A stretch of DNA of 6,855 nt from Candidatus Hydrothermota bacterium (GCA_003645975.1 QNDP01000067.1:1-6855); one strand, 5' to 3'. Shown: positions 1-5,873, counted from the stretch's first letter. Translations and numbers: made by a program. Notes: a model not told the origin generated them from the sequence alone.

Positions 1-725
1 AATTCAAGTGCTAAGAACCTTCCCGGCATCTCCATTGAAGGACTTAAAGTTATGCCTTTCGATGACCTAAATAGATGAACACTCAAGACATCGCCATCGC
101 CGAGATTAAACTCCGCTTGCAGATGTGCCGCCAATCCGTCAGCCCAGAGGGCGGTGGCTTTTGCGGTGAATGTGCCAAAATATCCCCAATAGAAACCCAA
201 AGCGTTGCTGTTTCTAAAACGAAAATACGCTCCGGCGGTGTAATTCGCCCAATCCCGTCTCAACTCGCCCTCGACCGAGACCCTGCTTTTCTTTTTGAAA
301 AACATTTTGCATCTGAGGTCGTTCCATTCCACCTTCGACACAACTCCGTCTTCGCCTTTTACTTTCCTAAACGGCAGTAAGGACATCTTGTTCAAATTCA
401 GAGGATTAAACGGCTCAAAAAATCCGAAAATTTCGACCATTCGGCCGATCTTAAGTTCAAGATTTTCAAATCGCACCTTCGCATAAGCCTGGAAGAGGTC
501 ATCCCTTGCATTCGACAGATCACAGACATAACTCCTTGTGTGGCCGAAACTTGAGAAAAACCGCAAGGCTCCGAAGTTCCCCAAAATCGTCCCAGTTGCT
601 GTCAATTGTTCCAACGAGCAATCCGACTCGCTGCTGGCCAAAAACATCATGCCCGTCGTAAACTTAGCCCTCAGACTATTTCCCATCTGCATCGAGAGGG
701 ACAAAAGCAGGATGGTGAAATTCAT
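1..725 (-). CDS. Outer-membrane beta-barrel protein, DUF1302-like (partial, N-terminal 241 residues)
   Basis: The reading frame is open from the ATG at 725-723 to the left edge, so the C-terminus is outside the window. The N-terminus looks like a short signal peptide (MNFTILLLSLSMQMGNSLRA), so export to the outer membrane is likely. After it come alternating polar/aromatic strands typical of a beta-barrel. Around residues 91-111 there is a stretch LKIGRMVEIFGFFEPFNPLN, which fits the 'lrvGrq.i.wG....fnP.n' signature I associate with DUF1302-type and related porin-like barrels. The start codon overlaps the stop of the LolA-like gene as ATGA, and an AGAGAGG Shine-Dalgarno lies 8 bases upstream, so translation is probably coupled. 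In this family the barrel commonly sits beside a LolA-like carrier and an MMPL/RND permease; only the carrier is visible here. Family assignment is by motif and neighbour only. It could be another barrel class, but export to the outer membrane is well supported. Confidence 0.72.
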   Translation of the reverse strand, partial: MNFTILLLSLSMQMGNSLRAKFTTGMMFLASSESDCSLEQLTATGTILGNFGALRFFSSFGHTRSYVCDLSNARDDLFQAYAKVRFENLELKIGRMVEIFGFFEPFNPLNLNKMSLLPFRKVKGEDGVVSKVEWNDLRCKMFFKKKSRVSVEGELRRDWANYTAGAYFRFRNSNALGFYWGYFGTFTAKATALWADGLAAHLQAEFNLGDGDVLSVHLFRSSKGITLSPSMEMPGRFLALE

Positions 726-1423
726 CGATAGAGCCTCTCTCTTCTGAAATAGTCGCTGTCTAACGGAATGTCTATTTTGACTGAGTGAATTTTGACGGTT
801 GTCTTTGAATTCCGTCTCCTCAGATCTCGCATGATGTAAAAAATCGGAAAGAGTTTGCTGTCAACAGATTTGTATTCAATAACTTCGACAGTTTTAACGA
901 CCCTGCCGCCTCTTGCAATGTATTCCGCCTTGAGCGGAACGAATTTCTTCGGCAGAAGCCAAAGTTTTATTGAGGCGTAAGTTGCTCGTCCAGATGTATC
1001 TCTGAGTTCAAGGAGATAAACTCGTTGCGATTCAAAAGAAGTGTCTTTGAGGCTTGTAGGGGCGTATAACTTCCATGGATCTTCGTTCATGAGGTCTTCG
1101 TAGGATAGGTCGCTGCCCATAAGGGATTGACGCATCATGTCGCCGGATATACGCACAACATCATCTATGTCAGGCAGATAGATGTAAAGCCGATTTTGAA
1201 GTTTCAAAATCCTCGTCCCATAATCCTCTGGATTTGTGAATTCCACGAAAAATTTATCCGAAGTTCCCACACCATAAAACCTTTTGGTAACTTTCCGTTT
1301 TCCTCTTTGAATCACCATCTCGGCTTCAAATCGAATCGAACTCCAACTGGTGTTCGCCCTTAAGGCATCATAGGCCTCTTTTGGTGTGACCGTAATCAAA
1401 AACAATAACAGCGGTAACTTCAT
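722..1423 (-). CDS. LolA-like outer membrane lipoprotein-sorting protein
   Basis: A 233-residue exported protein of the LolA-like family annotated as 'outer membrane lipoprotein-sorting protein' (Treponema TP_0789-like). These are half-barrel periplasmic carriers that bind acyl chains. The N-terminus MKLPLLLFLITV is a short hydrophobic signal. Hallmarks are the central segment at residues 78-114 with LYIYLPDIDDVVRISG followed by MMRQSLMGSDLSYEDLM, and the C-terminal segment at about 195-231 with YIMRDLRRRNSKTTVKIHSV and then the DSDYFRRERL ending, equivalent to the usual '..Ft...L' end. Length is normal. The start is supported by GGAG 8 bases upstream. It begins 17 bases after the second CheW-like gene and overlaps the barrel gene by ATGA. 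Members of this family usually travel with an MMPL/RND-type permease and a DUF1302-like barrel rather than with LolB, so the cargo may be a lipid or other hydrophobic molecule instead of lipoproteins. Placement in a chemosensory operon is unusual. Confidence 0.9.
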   Translation of the reverse strand: MKLPLLLFLITVTPKEAYDALRANTSWSSIRFEAEMVIQRGKRKVTKRFYGVGTSDKFFVEFTNPEDYGTRILKLQNRLYIYLPDIDDVVRISGDMMRQSLMGSDLSYEDLMNEDPWKLYAPTSLKDTSFESQRVYLLELRDTSGRATYASIKLWLLPKKFVPLKAEYIARGGRVVKTVEVIEYKSVDSKLFPIFYIMRDLRRRNSKTTVKIHSVKIDIPLDSDYFRRERLYR

Positions 1424-1440
1424 GCTTTTTTCTCCGAAGT

Positions 1441-1728
1441 CTAAATTATCAACAACACCAAGTCGTTAAGGAATCCAATCCCCTTTAGATAAGGAGTAAA
1501 TCGGGCGAGCAACTTAGGGACAGGCCTCAGTGAATCCTCATCAAGTTCTGCTATATCAACGACTTCATCGACACAAAATTTCCGACCGTCGTTAAGGACA
1601 ATTCGTTCCGGTTTCTTCGTCTTGAGCGGGCTTATCAGCGGGGGAGCCTCCCCTTGATCAATTTTTAGAACATCTCCGAGAGGAACAGCGAAATGGATAT
1701 CCGATGCCTTGAAGATGAGGACCTTCAT
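1441..1728 (-). CDS. Short CheW-like adaptor protein (reduced)
   Basis: A 95-residue protein with recognisable pieces of a CheW domain. The N-terminal strands (MKVLIFKASDIHFAVPLGDV) match the start of CheW ('..f.l.g..yalpv..V'). The C-terminal part contains GRKFCVDEVVDIAELDEDSL and then FTPYLKGIGFLNDLVLLII, matching the usual 'v..v.e...i...p...y..Gv..l.d.lv.ll' block. The middle section that normally carries the 'GlinlRG.v.PVidl' strands is missing or collapsed, making it about 40 residues shorter than a usual CheW. I chose the ATG at 1728 because it overlaps the stop of the previous CheW gene as ATGA, has GGGAG 4 bases upstream, and opens directly on the CheW fold. A longer in-frame start at 1794 would only add cysteine-rich residues read out of frame from the neighbour. 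It probably acts as a cytoplasmic partner of the receptor upstream. A degenerate, non-binding paralogue is the alternative. Confidence 0.75.
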   Translation of the reverse strand: MKVLIFKASDIHFAVPLGDVLKIDQGEAPPLISPLKTKKPERIVLNDGRKFCVDEVVDIAELDEDSLRPVPKLLARFTPYLKGIGFLNDLVLLII

Positions 1729-2132
1729 ATTTCTCCCGACATCTTTTTGAATAATGCATCCAAATCGATTACAGCAGCAGGTTTTCCACCCCAAATAAAC
1801 CTTCCGAGCACAAACGGGTTATCCTCTTCAGGAATAAGGTCATCCAATTCGAGGTCGATCAATTCGACCACATCATCGATATGGAAGGCAAATTTTTCGT
1901 TTCTGTATTCAACGACTAAAAACATATCACCACTTGCCTGTTCTGTCGGAATCAAAGCAGAGAGTTCAACGGCTACAATCGGCTCCCCAAGCCTGTTGAA
2001 CAATCCAATGATGTAATCCGGGGTTCCGGGAACTTTTGTGATATTTGACACACGGAGCACCTCAACCACGTTCGAGACCACAACCGAAAAAATCGAATCG
2101 CCTATCCTAAAAAGCACGATTTTCTGTCTCAT
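1725..2132 (-). CDS. cheW: CheW-type chemotaxis coupling protein
   Basis: A 135-residue single-domain CheW, of normal length. CheW is the cytoplasmic adaptor that links chemoreceptor tips to the kinase CheA. It starts with KIVLFRIGDSIFSVVVSNVV, continues with EVLRVSNITKVPGTPDYIIG, and has a second subdomain at residues 68-128 with FAFHIDDVVELIDLELDDLI and a final AAVIDLDALF. The motif usually read as NLRG, whose arginine contacts the receptor, is NRLG here (residues 46-49), so the arginine is one position early. The start overlaps the receptor's stop as ATGA. The Shine-Dalgarno is poor: AAGGA abuts the ATG and GGA lies 9 bases away. Translation therefore probably depends on coupling to the receptor gene. 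It lies between the receptor and a second, shorter CheW-like gene, resembling the WspB/WspD pair of Wsp systems. The family call is firm; the partner kinase is not in view. Confidence 0.93.
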   Translation of the reverse strand: MRQKIVLFRIGDSIFSVVVSNVVEVLRVSNITKVPGTPDYIIGLFNRLGEPIVAVELSALIPTEQASGDMFLVVEYRNEKFAFHIDDVVELIDLELDDLIPEEDNPFVLGRFIWGGKPAAVIDLDALFKKMSGEI

Positions 2133-3859
2133 TCCTTTGAATCCAGTTTGAATCTTCCAACTATTTGGCTCATCTCCTGAGCGAGTCGGTTCAGGTCTTC
2201 CATAGAATTCGTGATCTGGCTGACGCCGGCTGCTATCTCCTTTGCCACTTTGGAGATGTTGCCCATTGCGGATGCAACCTGCTGTGTTGCAAGCTTCTGT
2301 TGCGCGATAGCAAGTCCGATGCGTTGAGATGCATCGACACTTTCTTTGATGGTTTCAACGATGCGTCCACGCCTTTGCTCCAGTCTTTCCATGTCCTGCA
2401 TCCTGCGCTCAACTTCCTTCTGCTCCTCATCGACCGAGAGCACCACAGCGGACGATAGGGACTCGATCTCCTGAAGCAGATTTTTTATGTCATCTGCCGA
2501 CTTCGATGTGCTGATCGCAAGTTCTTTGATGTGGCTTGCAACTATGGAGAATCTGCGTCCCATCTCACCGGCGCTCACCGCTTCGATGGCTGCATTGAAG
2601 GCCAGAATCTTTGTCTGAACCGCTATTTCATTGAGATAGTCCAGTGTTTTGTTGATCTCTTTAAGCTTGTCGAGCAGTTTGGCGATGTTTTCGGCGGTCT
2701 GTTCGGACTTATGGCGGATAGTCTCGAATCCTTTTCTGGTCATCTTGCCTATCTCGTCCAGTTCCTTGAGTTTGGAGCTCGCTTCCTCTGCCATCTTCAT
2801 GAGCAATTCGCTCTGTTCGCTTATGGCTTCCATAGAACGGTTAAGTTCATCGATCGTTGCAGAAATCTCGCCGACTGCTGACGCCTGCTCCTGTGCACCT
2901 GCTGCCTGCTGTTCGGTGGCCATCAGCACCTCTTTGGTAGCCGATGCGATCCTCGTTGCACTCTCCTTCAGCTTAGAGACCACATCTTTGATCCCGACGA
3001 TCAGACGCTGAGTTTCTCTCGCAAGTTCGCCTATCTCGGAATTGGAAAACGGGATTGCGGTAACGGTCAGATCGCCTTTGGCAATCTTAGAACTTAACTG
3101 GGTGATGTATTCCAAGTCATGTTTAATAAGTTTTGCTACAAGTGAGACGGCGACGGCGGTCAAAAAGAAGAACAACGCGCCTATTCCCAAGATATGCAGG
3201 CCGATTGTCAAGGTCGCTTTGCCGTGTTTGATCCCAGAAGTAGCGACACCGGCCACAGTTACGACAAAAATGGCCAACGGGATGAGCAACAGGAACAGCA
3301 TCCTGAAGATCCTGATGCGACTTCCTGGCAGAGGTTTATCGAGATCATGCCTGTATCCCAATGAGTAGAGCCAAATGACCATTTCTCTCGATGTGCATCC
3401 AGCCCAAAGGAAAGCGATGACCGACCATATCAATCCTGCGCTTGAAGCAGTGAACAACAATGCGAGACCTTTAACTTTTGAGATTCCAAAGAGATAAACT
3501 GCAGTGGCGGAAACACACAGTCCTCCAACGATGTAAACTACAAGCTCGATAACTCCAGTCCAGACCGGCAAGTTCATAGCCTCGTAATATGCTTTTGCCA
3601 AAATCTCTTTATCAAACTCGCCTCTCTCAAGTTTTTCTATATTTTTGACTTTAAGTCGGAAGATCTGGAGCACAGCGGCAAGGAGAACGCCGCCCCAAAA
3701 CACCACGGCGTAAATACAATTCAACTTTTCCTGATGGGTAAAAGGAATAAGGGTAAAACCTGTAACGACGCCGATAGGCACGCCTACAAGTGCAGCGATG
3801 ACAAGAATCAAAGCACTTTTAGATGTTAATTTTTTTGGCATCTCAACCTTTTCAATCAT
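2129..3859 (-). CDS. Methyl-accepting chemotaxis protein with six-TM N-terminus and HAMP domain
   Basis: A 576-residue chemoreceptor. Residues 14-242 contain six hydrophobic helices (about 14-36, 46-67, 99-124, 129-152, 186-206, 218-242) and no sizeable periplasmic loop, so it lacks a classical extracytoplasmic ligand domain and may sense within or at the membrane. A HAMP linker follows at about 243-296 (ITQLSSKIAKGDLTV, then SEIGELARETQRL). The signalling coiled coil spans about 300-572, with its hairpin tip at 411-434 (EIAVQTKILAFNAAIEAVSA, then GEMG). The tip is clearly MCP-like but differs from Tsr at N376 (Lys417), L380 (Phe421), A387 (Val428) and the CheW/CheA-contact R388 (Ser429). I place the start at 3859 because GGAGG lies 8 bases upstream. 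The in-frame ATG at 3913 lies inside the upstream gene and would add 18 residues without a good site. The gene overlaps the REC-GGDEF gene by 8 bases and its stop overlaps cheW as ATGA. It probably recruits the two CheW-like proteins. Confidence 0.96.
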   Translation of the reverse strand: MIEKVEMPKKLTSKSALILVIAALVGVPIGVVTGFTLIPFTHQEKLNCIYAVVFWGGVLLAAVLQIFRLKVKNIEKLERGEFDKEILAKAYYEAMNLPVWTGVIELVVYIVGGLCVSATAVYLFGISKVKGLALLFTASSAGLIWSVIAFLWAGCTSREMVIWLYSLGYRHDLDKPLPGSRIRIFRMLFLLLIPLAIFVVTVAGVATSGIKHGKATLTIGLHILGIGALFFFLTAVAVSLVAKLIKHDLEYITQLSSKIAKGDLTVTAIPFSNSEIGELARETQRLIVGIKDVVSKLKESATRIASATKEVLMATEQQAAGAQEQASAVGEISATIDELNRSMEAISEQSELLMKMAEEASSKLKELDEIGKMTRKGFETIRHKSEQTAENIAKLLDKLKEINKTLDYLNEIAVQTKILAFNAAIEAVSAGEMGRRFSIVASHIKELAISTSKSADDIKNLLQEIESLSSAVVLSVDEEQKEVERRMQDMERLEQRRGRIVETIKESVDASQRIGLAIAQQKLATQQVASAMGNISKVAKEIAAGVSQITNSMEDLNRLAQEMSQIVGRFKLDSKE

Positions 3860-4739
3860 TTTTATTACCTCCATAGACCACAACTTTATTTCGCCCTGTC
3901 CTTTTTGCTTCATAAAGGGCTTCGTCAGCCTTTGCTATAAGTTCGTCCCGTTCAATGGCATCATTCGGAAATTCCGCAACACCTATACTTATCGTGAACT
4001 TTATCAGGGTGTTTCCCCAATTCAGCGGGGTGTCTTCCACCGTCCGCCTGATGTGCTCAAGCACATCAAAGGCCTTTAATTTTTCGTAATTTGGAAAAAC
4101 CATAAGAAATTCCTCACCACCATACCTCCCGACTTTACAACCCTGTGGAAGGTTTGACTTCAATATCCCTGCGAGATGTGTAAGTGCAGCGTCTCCAGCA
4201 AGATGCCCGTAGGTATCATTTAAGCTTTTGAATTTATCTATGTCGGCCATAGCGACGGACAGCTTTTGACCGGATTCGCGGGCATTTTCCAAAGCCTCGT
4301 CAAGGAACTCGAAGATCCCTCTCCTGTTCAAAATTTTTGTGAGCGGATCGATTTTTGAGATTTCCATATAGGCTTCTGCCCTTTTCAAGGCGGCTTTGAT
4401 GCGTGCAAGGAACTCTATGGGATGAAAAGGTTTAGTTATGTAATCATCAACTCCAAGCTCGAACCCTTCAACTCTGCTTTCCAAGTCTGACTTGGATGTC
4501 AGGAAGATGAACGGGACCCCCTTTAGCTCCTCGATTTCAGAAATGCGCTTTTTAACCTCAAAGCCATCCATTCCGGGCATAACGATGTCGCAGAGAATCA
4601 AATTGGGAAGCACTTCTTTTGCAAGTTTCAAGCCTTCTGCACCATCCTTCGCCTCTATAACCGTATAGCCTTCTTTTTGTAGGATGGTCGAGATGGTCTT
4701 ACGGATGAACTTGTCGTCATCGATTATCAATATCTTCAT
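3852..4739 (-). CDS. Response regulator with REC and GGDEF domains (diguanylate cyclase, WspR/PleD type)
   Basis: A 295-residue cytoplasmic enzyme predicted to make c-di-GMP from two GTP when its receiver is phosphorylated. The REC domain (1-120) has the acidic triad D7-D9, phospho-acceptor D51 in LILCDIVMPGMDGFE, T81, and K103-P104. The GGDEF domain (about 128-290) carries DPLTKILNRRG (131-141), the metal/substrate block ADIDKFKSLNDTYGHLAGD (165-183) and the active-site motif RYGGEEF (GGEEF 207-211). These residues predict an active cyclase. The usual RxxD inhibitory site is not conserved: the R and D positions are P198 and C201, so product feedback inhibition is probably weak or absent. The start is supported by GGGGA 7 bases upstream, and it is the first gene after the promoter at 4769-4797. 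It heads an operon with a receptor and two CheW-like proteins, the WspR-like context. The kinase that phosphorylates it is not in the window. Confidence 0.97.
   Translation of the reverse strand: MKILIIDDDKFIRKTISTILQKEGYTVIEAKDGAEGLKLAKEVLPNLILCDIVMPGMDGFEVKKRISEIEELKGVPFIFLTSKSDLESRVEGFELGVDDYITKPFHPIEFLARIKAALKRAEAYMEISKIDPLTKILNRRGIFEFLDEALENARESGQKLSVAMADIDKFKSLNDTYGHLAGDAALTHLAGILKSNLPQGCKVGRYGGEEFLMVFPNYEKLKAFDVLEHIRRTVEDTPLNWGNTLIKFTISIGVAEFPNDAIERDELIAKADEALYEAKRTGRNKVVVYGGNKND
3868..3872 (-). promoter_or_regulatory. Ribosome binding site of the chemoreceptor gene
   Basis: GGAGG on the minus strand lies 8 bases before the ATG at 3859, inside the 3' end of the REC-GGDEF gene. It decides the chemoreceptor start in favour of 3859 over the earlier in-frame ATG codons at 3913 and 3874. 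Confidence 0.85.
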
Positions 4740-4768
4740 TTACCGTCCCCCGTTTAAGGTGCTCATAG

Positions 4769-4797
4769 AGAATAGACAATCCAAATTTTTTTGTCAA
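4769..4797 (-). promoter_or_regulatory. Sigma70-type promoter of the chemosensory operon
   Basis: On the minus strand there is a perfect -35 box TTGACA (4797-4792), a 17-base spacer beginning with an A-tract, and a -10 box TATTCT (4774-4769, 4 of 6 matches to TATAAT). Transcription would start near 4762, leaving a leader of about 20 bases before the ATG at 4739. It is the best promoter match I see in the window and would drive all genes from 4739 to the left edge. Confidence 0.75.
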
Positions 4798-4830
4798 ATT
4801 CACATAAAGGTTTACTATCCCCTTCGCATT

Positions 4831-4840
4831 AAAGCGCTTT
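4831..4840. promoter_or_regulatory. Possible operator: 10-bp perfect palindrome
   Basis: AAAGCGCTTT is perfectly self-complementary and has the CG-centred form bound by many LacI/CcpA-family regulators. It lies 34 bases upstream of the -35 box of the chemosensory operon, about 75 bases upstream of the predicted start of transcription. A perfect 10-bp palindrome is expected several times by chance in a window this size, so only its position gives it weight. Confidence 0.25.
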
Positions 4841-4974
4841 CCGCTGAATCTTATCCATCAGAATCGTGGCGAAAAATCGGCAAATCAATTGAGGCAGGCA
4901 CAATAACAAAAACAGAAGCTCAATGTCAAAAATCGGCGGTCTAAAGTCGGAGGCAAAGTTGCAATGGACAGCGG

Positions 4975-5532
4975 TTAGTTCTTCTGGATGTGCACCTTCC
5001 ACATTTCCGACGCTAACGCTATAAGCATTAGAAGGAACATGAGCCTCACATTAGACGGAGGAGTTGGAACCCCTATCAGTCTCGAAATTCCAGAGACTAA
5101 CGCCCACGCATGCGCTTGAATAACCCAAAGCTCGCGCGGCCTTTCAATTGACTTCAACTTATTAGCTATTTCGAGATCGGATGGAAATACACCGTTGTAA
5201 GCCGCTAAGAACAAAGTATTTTCCGAGACTATCCTTCGAGGAAAATCAAACTGAACAGGAGGAAACGGTATCTCCCAAGGAACAAAAGCACCTAATTCTC
5301 CGTTTTGAAAAACAAAATTTATGTAATTGGAATTCCAAGAGATAAATTTATCCCCTATTTCAGGGACATAAGCGCTTTGACAGACCTGAAGACTTGCAAG
5401 AAGGAGTCTCTCGGTAGGAAATTCCCGAAGGGCTGCACGATTTATCGAGATGTTAACCGTTGAAGGCTCCCCAACCAGTCCGAAAAACATCACTAAGGAA
5501 CTGACAAGCAGCAACTTCAATGTTTTTACCAT
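4975..5532 (-). CDS. Exported or membrane-anchored protein of unknown function
   Basis: I do not recognise this 185-residue protein. It begins with a clear export signal, MVKTLKLLLVSSLVMFFGLV, followed by GEPSTV. The middle (25-155) is soluble, with several tryptophans and prolines (for example AFVPWEIPFPPVQFDFPRR). Near the C-terminus a proline-rich VPTPPSN (155-161) leads into a hydrophobic stretch at about 162-176 and a short end, KVHIQKN. The tail could anchor the protein in a membrane. The ATG at 5532 is chosen because the signal peptide starts there; GGAGG is only 3 bases away but AAGGA lies 9 bases away. An earlier in-frame ATG at 5583 would add 17 charged residues and overlap the upstream gene. 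It lies 13 bases after the small exported-protein gene, so the two are probably co-transcribed. About 177 bases separate its stop from the next promoter, with no obvious terminator hairpin. Confidence 0.65.
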   Translation of the reverse strand: MVKTLKLLLVSSLVMFFGLVGEPSTVNISINRAALREFPTERLLLASLQVCQSAYVPEIGDKFISWNSNYINFVFQNGELGAFVPWEIPFPPVQFDFPRRIVSENTLFLAAYNGVFPSDLEIANKLKSIERPRELWVIQAHAWALVSGISRLIGVPTPPSNVRLMFLLMLIALASEMWKVHIQKN

Positions 5533-5545
5533 GAACCTCCTTCCT

Positions 5546-5866
5546 TTAGCGGTAATAATTTGATTCTCTGGGTGCTCGAACAAAGGTCTTTTTGTGGTAA
5601 AGATTTTTGTTTATCTCTTTCTCAGTGGAGACTACCGGCCTGTCGGTTTCTATCCGTGCGTTAGGCCTTTTCGGATGTTGGGGAACTGAAACAGTCCAAA
5701 CACGGTCATAGAACGACCTCTCGAACAGCGGCACTTTGTCGGTGTGTCCGTCGAAGATATACTTGACATAACGGATTGAGCCGCTTGGGGTAGGGCTACC
5801 TATCTCCATGATCGCCCCATTCAAATTTGAGTTGAAACATGTCAACACCAACAATAATTTGAGCAT
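5546..5866 (-). CDS. Small exported protein of unknown function
   Basis: I do not recognise this 106-residue protein. MLKLLLVLTCFNSNLNGA looks like a short signal peptide; the VLTC sequence is a poor lipobox, so a lipoprotein is unlikely. The mature part is basic and rich in arginine, lysine, proline and tyrosine, ending APRESNYYR, with no transmembrane segment. Two ATG codons stand in tandem at 5869 and 5866. GGAGG at 5874-5878 is 4 bases from the first and 7 from the second, so I favour 5866; the difference is one methionine. A still longer frame from 5932 would place a charged segment before the signal and skip the ribosome site. It is the first gene of a two-gene unit with the exported protein downstream. 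Having no family match by eye, it could be a fast-evolving secreted component or a lineage-specific protein. Confidence 0.6.
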   Translation of the reverse strand: MLKLLLVLTCFNSNLNGAIMEIGSPTPSGSIRYVKYIFDGHTDKVPLFERSFYDRVWTVSVPQHPKRPNARIETDRPVVSTEKEINKNLYHKKTFVRAPRESNYYR

Positions 5867-5873
5867 CATCACA

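Noticed and set aside
75..747. Three plus-strand frames (75-380, 295-486, 538-747) as genes
   Set aside because: They lie opposite a minus-strand frame that is open from 725 to the edge, has a signal peptide, a barrel motif and an ATGA junction. The plus frames have no protein character.
1729..1794. Longer start for the short CheW-like protein (cysteine-rich 22-residue extension)
   Set aside because: The extension is the CheW gene read in another frame. The ATG at 1728 has a ribosome site, an ATGA junction and begins the CheW fold.
1693..2016. Plus-strand frame opposite the CheW genes
   Set aside because: Serine/asparagine-rich shadow of the minus-strand CheW coding sequence, which has clear homology.
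3860..3913. Longer start of the chemoreceptor (18 extra residues)
   Set aside because: It would overlap far into the REC-GGDEF gene. GGAGG is ideally placed for the ATG at 3859.
4872..4937. Direct repeat AAAAATCGGC (4872-4881 and 4928-4937)
   Set aside because: Only two 10-base copies in an AT-rich spacer, with no flanking similarity; no reason to call a binding site or mobile element.
5533..5583. Longer start of the larger exported protein, from 5583
   Set aside because: It would add a charged segment in front of a clear signal peptide and overlap the upstream gene by 38 bases without a ribosome site.
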